Of a DNA stretch of 64,000 nucleotides, positions 25,402 through 38,300 are shown piece by piece (the stretch's first letter is position 1; each line of letters opens with the position of its first letter). The notes under the pieces are model-generated. The model made no database searches and was not told where the DNA came from. It worked only from the letters and a program-made list of their open reading frames with translations. The DNA is taken from positions 11,217,272 through 11,281,271 of the forward strand of contig CM060854.1 in NCBI GenBank assembly GCA_030737835.1, written 5' to 3'. The translations under genes were made by a program, and so were the position numbers. This DNA comes from Acorus gramineus. Lineage: Eukaryota; Streptophyta; Magnoliopsida; Acorales; Acoraceae.

Positions 25402-27079
25402 GACATCTATATCTATAGATTGTGGCATAAAAACATCACAACACTTTCATCAAAGCAGACACAAGAAACATACACATTTTTTTTTTTTTTAGAACTACTC
25501 ATTGAATGATTGTATATAACCCTTTTACAATTTTATATATAGAGTGTTGTGAAGAAAATCTAGAAAAATATATCAAAATTGGATCTCATCAATAGGATCA
25601 TTAAACACCATCAAAACACTCTCAGAGAGCACATATTATATTTTAGGGAAAAATTGGAAACTTATGAAAATCAGAAAAAGTCTTTGTAAAATTGATAAAT
25701 TCTCTCAGGTCCCTATCTTATTAGATAATATTTATTTTAGTCTCTATAACTAACTAGATGTGTGGTTAACCCTAACCATGCATGGTAAATTACTGTTATA
25801 CCATTTGAAAATTTATTTTCTTTGTTGAAAAAAATCGATATAACTCATTGAAAACTTATGAAAATCGAAAAAAGTCTCTGTGAAATTTAAAAATCGTCTT
25901 AACTCCCTGAAATCTTCTTAAAATCACAAAAAATCCATGTGATTATCTAAAAATATATACTGATTTATTTAAATTTTATTAAATAAATTATAATTTTATA
26001 ATTAATGTGTTATGCTTTTTATTGCTACTAATTTTGAGTTAAGAATGTATTATAGAATTTTGATTGGGTTTTTAAATTGTTTTCTCTACTGATTTTGTAA
26101 TGGAGTTGATGAAGCTGTAATTTTTTTTGTTCAGTCTCTGTAATGAGATTAAGGAGGTGAAAATTTTAAAAAATTACTTAATTTTATAGATCAAATGAGG
26201 TTTGATCGATATTTTATTTTACAGATGAGGATGACATTTCAGGAGATTGGGATATTAAAAAATAACGGGAGTATTTTTGTCTTATAAAAAAATTAAATCT
26301 GATTTAATAAAATTTATAGGGATTGAATCTAATTTTAGTAAGTTTCAAAGGACTTATTTTAATATATTATTGATCAAGGAACTAAATTAATTAACTATAT
26401 ACACTTTATGGGACCTAGAATGATTTTTTGATTATAGAGGAACTTTTTGTGATTTCAAAAAGATTTCAGGAGTCAAAATTTTTTTTTCTTATATTTTAAT
26501 ATACACTAGTTTATTTCTCACCTTGCGGAATTGTTAATTAATATATATATTTCAATTATGAGTGTGAATTTAGGGTTATATGTTTCAAAAACCATATTCT
26601 TTGAATATACAACTCTTTTTATCCTCTCCACCTCTCATTGTGTAAAACAACCTCAAGTATGATAGATGAGGTGGCGATGCATCAACGATGATGAGAAATA
26701 TAAGAAGATGAGAATGGATCAGTGAGAGAGAGAGAGAGAGAACGAGTGAAATAAAGTTTAAAAGAAGAAGAAAAACTAAAAATAGGCTTAAGAGAAAAAA
26801 ATCATCATAGATGTCATTTTTATGTGTTTTCAACTTATATGTTAGTTCCCTTTGATGAAATATTTTAATAATATACTTCTAAATTAGATGAAAATTAATT
26901 TGATGGATTAAACTAGTCATAAAAAGATGTATATGTTCGATCCAAAAGTTTGTAATGTCTTATATTATGAAATTACGAGGGGAATAAAAAAAAAAACCTC
27001 AAAGACCTCTGCTTCTAGATTATTCCAAAAAAATAAAATAAAAAAAGATAAAAAAAAGCCTCAGCGATATCTGACAGGG
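25402..27079. other. Spacer with foldback-type repeat
   Basis: From about 25,655 to 26,485 the ends carry inverted words (CTCCCTGAAATCTT..AAATCACAAAAA near 25,900 against its inverse near 26,440-26,475), suggesting an old foldback element. The phrase GGAAACTTATGAAAATC occurs at about 25,658, is echoed at about 25,851, and recurs inverted near 53,540. A (GA)n tract is at 26,724-26,741. No gene found. Confidence 0.5.
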
Positions 27080-28269
27080 CTAATGATCCAACGGTCCACA
27101 ATCACTGGAGCCTTCACGAAGGGTCAGATCCACAAATCAAACGTTGGTCCTTTAAAGCTCCTCTCCTCCCTCACTTTAAGGACCTACTCTCTTCTCAAAA
27201 GAGCTGCGAAAACCCTCATCAAAACCTTATCCGAGTCACCCACAAAACCCTAATTTTCCAAGGTACGCTTTCTGATTCTGGTGGTCTTTCAAGTTGGTAT
27301 CTTTTTTTTATGGGTGTTGAAACAACCCCTAATAAAAAGATTTGATTTTGGTTTCGTTTGTTCATGTTTTTAAGTTTGTTTAATTTTCTGGAACACATAG
27401 AAATGGAGAAATATGGTGGGTTGGTTGTGTTGGTGAGAGCTTCAAATGGTCTTTCTTTGGATGGGTGTTATGAAAAGTATTGAAAGGTCTCATCTTTGGA
27501 TGAGTTCTTGATGTGTGTATCTATGGAAAGCATGAAAATGGTGTTTTTGGTAGATGGATATTCTGATAGGTATTGAAAAGTGCCTCTTTTGGATGATAAG
27601 ATCTGATAAAAATGTGAATTTGATATAAGTGAGACTTGACATTATTGTGTTGGTGAGAACCTCAAATGGTGTTCCTTTAGATAGATGTCCTGATGAGAAT
27701 TGAAAAGCCTCATCTTTAGATGAGTTCGTGATTTGTAAATCTGTGTAATTAAACCACAAAAATGTTGTTTCTTTGGATGGGTACTTTAAAAAGAATTGAA
27801 AGCCTTCACCTGACACAAAAAATGGTGTTTTTATAGATGGGGTGTTCTGATAAATGTTGAGAGGATGCCATATTTTAATTATAAGATCTGATAAAAATGT
27901 GATCTTGATACATTTACGTCTCATGTGCTTTCGATGCATGTACGTCTCATGTGTGGTCATCAGATTCTGAAGATGATTTTGTAATTCCTTGATGTCCCAT
28001 GTGAAATGGTAGTTGAATGGAGTTCAATTGGACAGTAACAAATCATTGAAATGCTGGTTTTCTCTCAGCTGATTTTATGACTTGATAAATATATAATCAG
28101 CATGTATAATCTAACACCGAAAATGCTAGACACTGACACAGTAAATATGTGATTTTGATTTGAGTAATTTCACTGCATTGCCATAGTCTGGTATTCAGCG
28201 TGAATTTGATGCATTGATGAAAGGTCACACGTGTGCTTCCCGGTTGACGTTGCTTTTGTTGTGTAGGCC
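27080..28269 (+). promoter_or_regulatory. CPN60B 5' leader exon and 5'-UTR intron
   Basis: A transcribed-looking, pyrimidine-rich leader ends at 27,262 with AATTTTCCAAG|GTACGC, a good donor. A matching acceptor, GTTGTGTAG, ends at 28,266, three bases before the start codon, so a 1,004-bp intron (27,263-28,266) would split the 5' UTR. A telo-box (AAACCCTAA) lies at 27,245-27,253 in the leader, a common feature of plant housekeeping and translation-related genes. I see no convincing TATA box, so the transcription start is not placed. Confidence 0.6.
27428..27940. repeat. Imperfect duplication inside the 5'-UTR intron
   Basis: A block starting TGTTGGTGAGAGCTTCAAATGG at 27,428 recurs at 27,648. 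The associated ATGGTGTTTTTGGTAGATGG and ATAAGATCTGATAAAAATGTG blocks recur about 285 bp downstream. The order of blocks is kept, with an extra insertion in the second copy. Confidence 0.75.
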
Positions 28270-31200
28270 ATGGCATCAACCTTGAGCACCATGTCCACAG
28301 TTGGCTCGATGCTTGGCCCGAGTGGACTCGCTGCTGATAAGAAGCTCTTGAGCACCACTGAGAAGTTTTCTTCTCTTGCTTCAATTTCTTCATCGTCAAT
28401 CAGTGGGAGAAGACAAAACCCGCGTCTTCAGAAGAGATGCTCTCCGAGGGTCAAGGCCATGGCCAAAGAATTGTATTTTAACAAGGATGGGTCAGCCACC
28501 AAGAAGCTTCAAGTGGGTGTGAAGTGATTTTTATTTCTTGTGGTGATGTTATGAGTTTCATTTTTTGGATATGGGCTAATCATGCCTTCTTTTTTGTTCT
28601 CAGACCGGTGTTAACAAGCTTGCGGATCTTGTCGGGGTTACTCTTGGGCCTAAGGGGAGAAATGTCGTTCTGGAGAGCAAATATGGTTCCCCTAAAATAG
28701 TCAATGATGGTGTGACTGTAGCCAAGGAGGTATATTATACTAAACTAATTTTACTATTGGAAGTTGGTTAGCTAAATGTAAACTTTAGGAAATAATGAAG
28801 ATTAAAAGAATACATACTTTGTGCTTGCTTGTTGATTATTTACTTCATGTTTGCTATATATTATGGTTTAATTGAGTTAGGAAGCACATACACTTCAATG
28901 AACATGCCTGACACAGATCATGTTTCATACGCATCTAAAATTCAAAACATAATTTTCTGAACTTGGACATGTCTTGGATACCGGATGGATACTACATTAA
29001 CACATGGCAGTTATATAGCATGACACCGTAACATTTTTCTTAATAACTATTATAAATTTAATGTTCACACGAAGCTATATGAAATTAAAATCTTAATGGA
29101 GTTGATGGTTGACACACCATTGTAGTTGTATGACTTATATCACTATTTTAGTTTATGGATGCATGTTAATTTTTTTCAAATAATCATAAATATTCATAAT
29201 ATAACACAAAGATCATTTATTATTTTTCTGTATGCTTTTTGCGTTTTTGTCGGTGTCCTAGTTTTTCAACATTTGCCATGTCACCATGTTCATATTGTAA
29301 TATGTCCATATCCATGGGTTCTCAATCAGGTTTTGTTTGATGTCTATGATGTGGATGCTTCATTTTGAACACTATGTCGAGACTTTGATTATAGCTGTTA
29401 GAATAAGAGAGAAATAATAGCTAATATGTTGGACTGCCATTTAGGTTGAGTTGGAGGATCCAGTCGAAAACATCGGTGCAAAGCTTGTAAGACAGGCTGC
29501 TGCAAAAACAAATGACCTGGCCGGTGATGGAACCACAACCTCTGTTGTGTTAGCACAGGGTCTGATTGCTGAGGGAGTGAAGGTACATTTTTCTCTTTCA
29601 GTTCCCAGGTTTGAGTGCCTTTGTGGTTGTGGATTAACTTCTCCTCGTCTCAATCTGGTTAATATTCCTTTCAGGTGGTTGCTGCGGGTGCAAATCCTGT
29701 TCAGATCACCAGAGGTATCGAGAAAACGGCCAAAGCTCTTGTTGCCGAGCTCAAGTTGATGTCAAAAGAGGTGAAATTCTAATCCGTTGAAGCTTTATAT
29801 GTTTCTTACATTGCTATCACCAAATGCTCCAAGTTTTATATATAATTCACGCATAAAAGTGGACTTCTTAAAATTCTAATTTCTGTTTACATCATTTTTC
29901 ATTAACAGTACATGCGTTGTTCAATAATTCACGTATTAAATGATTAAATATGTATTAAATGAATGATATGTATTTGGAAATTATGCTCAACTAGGCTTTG
30001 CTCTCCTAGATTTTAGTGTGGGTTATTGATGATTTTGTCAAGATTGAAGTTTTTTTTTATGTTATATAATAACATAATAAAAAGAGATCATAGATTTGAT
30101 TTAATATTAGTGATTTTGCATGTCATGATTATTTTTTTTATTTATTGTCTTGTGATTTTTCATGAAATTTATTGAGCTTAATCTGAATTATTTCGGATTG
30201 TGAATTTTTGCCCTCGCCGAATTATTTTAAAATCTGAATTGATGACAATGTCTGATAGTCAATTATGTTTGAAGGATTTGTTATAATCAGTTTGAACTGT
30301 TTTCATTAGATTGGCGGGTGCATGTTATTTGATTGACATTCGTTGCGATTGTAGGTTGAGGACACTGAGTTGGCTGATGTGGCTGCTGTTAGTGCTGGAA
30401 ACAATTCTGAGATAGGGAACATGATTGCAGAAGCCATGAGCAAAGTGGGAAGGAAAGGTGTGGTGACACTTGAAGAAGGGAAGAGTGCCGAGAACAGTCT
30501 TTACGTTGTTGAGGGCATGCAATTCGACCGTGGTTACATATCTCCCTATTTTGTGACAGACAGTGAGAAAATGTCTGTTGAATATGAGAACTGCAAGGTT
30601 TGATATCATGCTCTCTTGTTTGCCATCTAATCTCACTATTTTTTAATTTTTTTTTTGTGTTCTGGTCTTATGTTTGACATCTGTGTATGCAGTTGCTTCT
30701 GGTTGACAAGAAGATCACGAATGCGAGAGATCTGATCAATGTATTGGAGGATGCCATCAGAGGTGGATACCCAATACTGATAATCGCTGAGGACATTGAA
30801 CAGGAAGCGCTTGCAACTTTAGTTGTGAACAAACTCAGAGGAGCATTGAAGATTGCTGCACTGAAAGCTCCCGGATTCGGGGAACGCAAAAGTCAATACC
30901 TTGATGATATAGCAATTCTGACTGGAGGTTGGTCTATATTTCTGTTCTTTGGCCCACGTTGGGAACCAATTTTCAAAACCAACTTATTCTACAAATTGGT
31001 TAAAATAATTGATTTCAGAAATACTAGTTTCAATTAGCTTTTTCATAAAAGATGCTTTGTTTGATTTCTAACAAGCAAAAACTAAAATCTGAAACCTAAA
31101 GCTGAATAAAAAATACCCATTTGGAACTGAAAAACTGAGTTCATAAAAACTAAATCAGTTTCACAGTTGCTTCCTCACTTGGGGTTTAACTTGGCATTTC

Positions 31201-34108
31201 TTGTGGTGATAAACCTGATCTTTGGTTCGTGCTTTGATAAGCCATTGTTTGTTTTCTCATATGCGCAGCAACTGTAATTAGAGACGAAGTTGGCCTCTCA
31301 TTGGATAAGGCTGAGAAGGAGGTCTTGGGTACCGCTGCCAAGGTGGTGCTCACAAAGGATTCAACAACCATTGTTGGTGATGGAAGTACACAGGAAGAAG
31401 TTGTGAAGAGAGTTGCACAGATTCGGAACTTGATTGAGGTGTGAATTTGTCCTTATAATAAGACACATTTGTTTGTTTTGATCCATTATATTGGGATATT
31501 GATGGTGAGGGTGTCCATCATGTTTTGCAGGTTGCCGAACAAGAATATGAAAAGGAAAAGCTCAACGAGAGGATTGCGAAATTGTCTGGTGGTGTGGCTG
31601 TTATCCAGGTATGTGATGAAGTAGTTTTGTTTTCCGAATTTCATTCTTTGATTTTTTTTGAATGTGTATATTCATGTAACAAAACATTTATCTTCACAAA
31701 AAAAGTTGAAGATTTATTCCAATGAATCGTATACATCCACTTAGGCAAAAAAAAAAAGGAACATCAAAATACATGTTTCATCTAATAATGAATATATCTT
31801 GTTAGTGGAATGAGACAGCAATCGTACTAATTGGTACATATTTATGCCATTTTCATACCAATTTGTTCCAATTGTACTAATTAATATAAATTGATACCAA
31901 TTTGTACAATTTCCTAAGAACTCGCGTAAATTGGTGCCAGTTTTTATGATTTGGTATCAATTTGCACCAATTCCTATGATTTTATACCAATTGGTACCAA
32001 TTCCTACAATTTGTACCAATTGGTATCAATTCGTACCAGGTCATACCAATTGATTCTTACAATTTCATACCAATTGGTACGAAGGGCTTGCATATAACGA
32101 CTGTGTGTAACAGTGCCAGTTTGTACAATTTCCTAAGAACTCGCGTAAATTGGTGCCAGTTTTTATGATTTGGTATCAATTTGCACCAATTCCTATGATT
32201 TTATACCAATTGGTACCAATTCCTACAATTTGTACCAATTGGTATCAATTCGTACCAGGTCATACCAATTGATTCTTACAATTTCATACCAATTGGTACG
32301 AAGGGCTTGCATATAACGACTGTGTGTAACAGTGCCTTCTTGAATTGATGTATCCTTGGTGCTTATGACATGATGTACCTCATTATACATTGATGTTCTA
32401 ACATTGTTTGCTAACTTGTGAAGGTTGGAGCACAAACTGAGACAGAGTTGAAGGAGAAGAAACTTAGAGTTGAAGATGCCCTTAACGCAACAAAGGTACT
32501 TTCATTAGGATGTTTGAAACATTTTTTTCAATCACTGTGTGTGAGATGTGTATTGATTGTTGCACGATCACTCTATTTTCTCAGGCTGCTGTTGAGGAGG
32601 GTATCGTTGTTGGTGGTGGCTGCGCCTTGTTGAGACTTGCATCAAAGGTTGACACGATAAAGGAAACTCTGGAAAATGATGAGCAGAAGGTAAAGAAAAG
32701 AGTATTCCATGAATGTGGTTTTTGCATTAGAAAATCGACCGTTGTATTAATATCCCCTCCCAATCGAGTGGTCCTATTTGATTGGGCAATATCATCAATA
32801 TATCACAAAACTATTGATACATTAATGATATATCAATGGTAAACCCGACCTGACTTGTTTACACTTTAAATTTACTAGATGTTTATCTATAAATACATTA
32901 AAATTACAATTTAGCCATTTACACTTTAAATCTACACAAAAAATCATCAACAAATTCTCTTTATTTTTAGTTAAAAAAAAAATTTCTCTTTATTTCTCCA
33001 CTTCTCTATATTGTTTACATTTCTTTATATTTTCTTTTTATTATTTTCTAGAATTTTTTTCAAGAATTTTGAAACTTTTTTTCGAAGTCTAAAATGGCCG
33101 ATTTTGATTGATGTATCCATTTGGGACCTCATCGATGTATCAAAACTCAAAAGAATCATTATATTTAATCATTAATTTCTGTGGACTAAAAAACATGAAC
33201 CTTGTCATATTGGGTAGGTTGGGGCAGACATTGTGAAGAGGGCGCTCGGCTACCCGGTGAAGCTGATTGCGAAAAATGCTGGAGTCAATGGAAGTGTGGT
33301 GATCGACAAAGTTCTTTCAAGTGATAACCCAAAATATGGTTACAATGCTGCAACTGGAAAATATGAGGATTTGATGGCTGCTGGCATTATTGATCCTACA
33401 AAGGTGAATTTCTCCTTACCTTTCTGTGAATGAACCTTTGTTTTGATATTTATGAATATGATACTAATCTGAAGCTGCTGTCAAGTCAAACTCTAAATAT
33501 CAAATAAATAAAAATATCAGCTGATTTAGGTACCTTTTCATGTCAAAATTGATGTATATCCCCCCCCAAAAAAAAAGGAAAAAGAAAAAGAAAAAAGGAA
33601 ATTGTTGACTAGTTTAGTAATTTTGGTTGAGAATGAGAATTCCTCATTATAGGAATTCCTTTATGGTAGACTGTGAAAGGAGAAGTTTTGCCTTGATGTC
33701 CTGAAATGAATATAGGAATGAAGCATCACAAACGCAATTTTCCTTGGTGCTCTAGTGGGAGAATGAAAATGAACACCAAACTGGCTTATCGTTCCTACGG
33801 TCATTTTCTTAAAGAAAAATGTAGTATATGAGTTGAATGCATGCATAATTGCATATTGGTATAATGGAGCATATATAAAATAGTGTTAAGTTGATTTCAT
33901 ATGTAAAATATTGTTAGGCGATTTTGTTAGGCGATGTGATGTCTTTTCTGTTTTTTGTTTTCAAACTCAGGTGGTGAGGTGCTGCTTGGAGCACGCTGCC
34001 TCCGTTGCCAAGACTTTTCTCACCTCCGACGTGGTGGTGGTCGACATCAAGGAGCCGGAGCCTGCGCCTGTTGGAAACCCGATGGACAATTCCGGCTACG
34101 GCTACTGA
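28270..34108 (+). CDS. CPN60B: Chloroplast chaperonin 60 subunit beta (RuBisCO-binding protein beta)
   Basis: Twelve coding exons, all with GT-AG borders: 28270-28512, 28604-28729, 29445-29582, 29675-29770, 30355-30597, 30693-30927, 31269-31438, 31531-31608, 32424-32495, 32585-32689, 33218-33403, 33971-34108. They join in frame to 609 codons, close to the ~600 aa of plant CPN60 beta. Residues 1 to ~63 are a Ser/Arg-rich transit peptide; the mature part starts near [10 protein letters not shown]. Seen motifs are [17 protein letters not shown] (150-155, ATP binding), the cpn60 signature [12 protein letters not shown] (468-479) and the C-terminus [10 protein letters not shown]. Family knowledge: with the alpha subunits it forms the stromal double-ring chaperonin that folds imported proteins, including the RuBisCO large subunit, with ATP and Cpn20/Cpn10. 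No disabling change was seen. Confidence 0.97.
31898..32336. repeat. 219-bp tandem duplication in CPN60B intron 8
   Basis: Two consecutive, nearly identical 219-bp copies (about 31,898-32,117 and 32,118-32,336) lie in the intron between exons 8 and 9 (31,609-32,423). Each is built from the self-complementary word ACCAATTGGTACCAATT, so the array can fold extensively. It does not touch splice sites. Confidence 0.93.
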
Positions 34109-35125
34109 TCGGACAGCCAGTGTGATCAATGATGATCCTCTACCATTAGAGGGATTTAGTCTTTGTTTGTATAAATCAATAACCATTGTTGGGCGGAGTT
34201 TGTGTTGAGGGGAGATGATTCAAATCCAGCACATTTGCGGCTGTAGTTTAGGACATGTTTTTTTTATTCATTTATAACAGGTTGAAGAGATGATTATGTT
34301 GCATGAATGAAATCTCATATATGTTTTGGTTTCTGTGTTGAAAATTTGTTCTGGATTTCTTGGTTTTGTAATTGTTCATAGATAAAAATTGACCAAATTT
34401 GTTCTTAGATTTGCTTTTTTGATACTTTGACCGGCATTTGTCTTAATTTTATTCAAAGAAATGGGATGTCTAATACATGAAATATGCAATGAAAGACCCT
34501 ATTAAAAATGAAAAAGTATGAGACCCCATTAAGAAGGAAAAAGTAGAAGAGGTATTTACTCCTCTCTCTAATTAAGTATCTTCTTTGTTAAACAAAATAC
34601 CTAAGTCGTCATGCCTTAGATGTGGTATAGTTATGTAATATATTAATATTGGTATTTCGTGTTTTCTTAAAATTTTGTTTTTCGTCATCATCTTTTATAA
34701 ATAAAAAGGCACCTATTTTATATTATTTTTTCATCTTTTATATCATATGTTATTCACAATTTACTTATGATGAATTATACAACAAAACTAATATTTTTAA
34801 ATAAAAATGACTAGAAGCACAATTAAACTAAAAATGATTTTTTATTTATTTATCCACAGTCGAACCATTATGTATTTTAGAATAATTTATGTTGTTAAAA
34901 AGAATGTGTTACCAATTAAAAGTAAAGTTGTTTGAAAAGGATATACACCTAATTGTTATTCAAGAGTAAATTTTAAATATTTAGATAATTATATATTTGA
35001 TATTTTAGATAATTATATCTTTTGGGTCCAGTCCAGTCATATCTTATCTTATTATTAAAAATAAGATTTTGTAATTTATTTATCCACCACCCTAACCAAT
35101 AAAGTTTCATAATCCCACAACCCCC
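34109..35125. other. CPN60B 3' region and intergenic spacer
   Basis: The first ~250 bp are probably the CPN60B 3' UTR (T-rich, no canonical AATAAA seen). The rest is AT-rich and leads into the FEY promoter. No other gene or transposon end seen. Confidence 0.5.
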
Positions 35126-35135
35126 TTATATATAC
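35126..35135 (+). promoter_or_regulatory. TATA box of the FEY-type gene
   Basis: TTATATATAC lies 220 bp before the start codon at 35,356 and is followed at about +30 by a pyrimidine-rich TTCTTCTTCATTCTTC stretch typical of plant start sites. The implied 5' UTR is near 195 nt. Confidence 0.6.
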
Positions 35136-35355
35136 AAACGCAATCCATTCTTCTTCATTCTTCTCCAAAAGGGAGAAGGAGGTCTTTTTATTTTTTTATT
35201 TTTGGGAATTCGAGGAACCCATTCTCTCCTGAAACCCTCCCTTTCGTTTTCAAAGTTTCCATCGTTGGACTCAAATGGGTCCATTCAAATTTGGGTTTTG
35301 AAGCCCAGATTGTGTGAAAAATCGCTTCTTTTGAGAGACGGGTGTGGTTTTCGAC

Positions 35356-38300
35356 ATGGATGAGTTGCGGTTTGTCTGGTCTGTGGAGTTTTGGAGGATG
35401 GGTTTGTATTGGACTCTCTCTCTCCTCTACTCCTACTTTGTACTCCTGATTAAGAATTTTGAATGGCCTTCTTCGTCTTCATCATCTTCTGCTTACGTTC
35501 GACGGTCGCTGGAGTCCATGCCGACCAACCCCGTCTGTGTAATCACTGGTGTAAGTGTCCTCTCTCTCTCTCTCTCTCTCTCTCCATGTGTTGTGATAGT
35601 TCAATGGAGATAGCATGGATGACCCAAAAAAACACTTCTTTGGAAACTAGCCTGTCAATTATCTGAAAAATATCTAATATTCAATAATGCGGAGTGCATA
35701 TACGGGATATCTGTGGATCCACTTTGAAAAATATTGGAGTCTGGCTTATATTATAAAATTATATTTGTTTCTATTATATGCTGTTTAAACTTTAATTATC
35801 CCTCATTATTAATCATAATCTTGAAAATTTAAATAACTAATGAATTCTCTTTGTATGATCTTAATGAGTGGTCCCCAAATCTTGATTTTAGTTCTCGTCT
35901 CTTTAATATGTTAACTAATAACTATCACCAAAACTAGTTTTATATTTAGACAAGTCAATTGCCTAAGCATTGAAATGTTAAATGACGAATACCTGTATTT
36001 CATCCTGAATTTAAAAGATTTGAATTAAATATTAATATTTGTACCTAAATAATGTATGATAGAATATGTATATTAAGGGTGTGTTTATGCCACAGGGAAA
36101 GTGAGAGAAAGTGATGAAAAATGAAGATTTTCCTTTTCACCGTGCAAAAATCTAGTGTTTGAGCCAAACAAGAAAAATAAAATTTTTTCCATCACTTTCC
36201 CGCCCCTATTTTGTCTTATTAGGAATAGTGGTAAAAAAATTTCCTTTCCCATAGAAGAGAATTTGAGGAAAAGTGATGGAAATTAATTTTTTCACTTTCA
36301 CCACATGCACAAACACCATGAAAGTTGGTCAAAGGAAAAATATTTTATTTTCTACCACTTTCCTTTCGACCTAAATTCCATCACTTGCTTTCATGTTCCC
36401 TTCAAAATTGTGCACAAACACACCCTAAGGTATCCGATCCATTGTTTGACTTAAAGGACATAATGGACAGTAATAAAATACTTCGAATTTTCTGAGCATT
36501 CAGAAAAGTTTGGGAATTGGATACCTTCAGAATATACTTTTTTTCACTGAAGTATGCCTTAATATCTTTAGAATCGGTGTATCCATTTGGTTTGAATGGT
36601 TTACCACATTTTTTGTAGTTTAAAAATTAACTATATTTGTCGTCGCCCATTTCACATCCAACGTACTAGTTATTGCATGCATTTTTTATACTGATGATCA
36701 AAACATATTAATTAACTCCGTACTTCTGACCATATTTGTCCTGGATGATTTACTAATGTACTTGTACTATATTGAATGAAACACTTGCCAAATATTTTCC
36801 ATATACAAACTCTATTACTATGATATTGGGTTGTCGTAGGTATGCTTTGTTGTCCTTCATATTGTGTTACATTGAAAATTAGAGAATGCAATCACTGGAT
36901 CTTTGTTTCTTTCATTGGTTCACAGTGAGGTTTCAATTAATAAAAACTGGCTGGAATTTGAAGAACATGCATGAAATTTTGGGGAGAAGTTGTGTTTGTT
37001 AAAAGTTTGATCAGATGACCAAAAAGGGTATATTTTGGCGCCTATATGTTTTTTCTGATGTTTTTTTTTTTCTTAATTATTATAATTTGGGTATAGGCCT
37101 CTTCTGGTTTGGGTGCGGAAACGGCGAGTGCTCTTGCTAGGGAAGGTTACTATGTCATTCTCGGTGAGCATTGATTTTACTGAAAGAAGGATTCATTTAC
37201 GCTGAACTTGAAATGTTGCTATTCAGCTAAGGTTTTTGTGAACCTTATTGAAATAATGTCTTGCACCAATTGGTTGTGAGTTCTCTTTTAGGTTCTATAC
37301 TTCAAACTTGGAGGTGGATTGACTTTTTTTTTTTTTTCTTAATCAGAAGTGTTTTTTAAATAGGAAAGAAAGACCATGAATAATGATATAGACGCAGACG
37401 TGTTTTTAGATTTCTGAATTTTCTAGCATGGTCCTTGTGTTTTGATGTATTTTTGCAGACCCTATCACTTGTATTTTTAATATCTGTGATCTTGTTGTTT
37501 GTCTTCTCTTCATCCCACTTTAAGGCATTTGGTATAGAAGATGCATCTATTGTCAATTGGGATTTATTGAGGCCCCAGTGCATTATAGCTTGAGATGTAT
37601 GCTTAATTGAGTTGTATCAATTGTTATTTGGAAGTCATTGGATATAGAAGATGTGTCGTCCTTTTCTTTGTTTGTTCTTTGTTGTATTTTGACTCTTATC
37701 ATTGTTCACGTAGGATAGTGGGGAAACTTTTCTTTTTTACAAATGCTGAAGCAAATTAGTATTGAATTTCCATTGAAAACCTTAAATTTTGCAATTGAAA
37801 AGCTCCTCTCAGGGTGGGTGTGTCAGTATTCTCATTTGCCCATGCCATATACTTCTCTTCTACTTGATTTTTGCTTAATGATAACTTGATATAATCTATT
37901 GTTGCAATATTTGAAATAAATGATTTTTTTTTGTTAATTTTCAATTTTTCATCTTGCAGCCGGTCGTTCCCTTGATTCATTGTTGAAGGTAAACCTCCAC
38001 TTCACTTTGGAAGGGGACTCTTTTTTCTGCCATTAGCATTCCTTCTGTGTTATTTATATCTCCTTTTTGTGTGAAATAGACCATTCAGGAGATCAAGAAG
38101 AAAAATGAAGATGCTCAGCTTACGGCATTTCAGGTTGATATGTCATCCATTCTGTCAATAATGAAGTTTGCTAACTCCCTTCAAAAGTGGTTCATGGATT
38201 CCACTCTGCACCCTTCGATCCAACTACTTGTAAATAACGCTGGGATACTAGCAACGTCGCATAGAAGTACTGTTGACGGTTATGATGAGTAAATTTTCTA

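Noticed and set aside
27490..27960. 156-codon minus-strand frame
   Set aside because: It lies within the predicted 5'-UTR intron of CPN60B and is generated by internal repeats.
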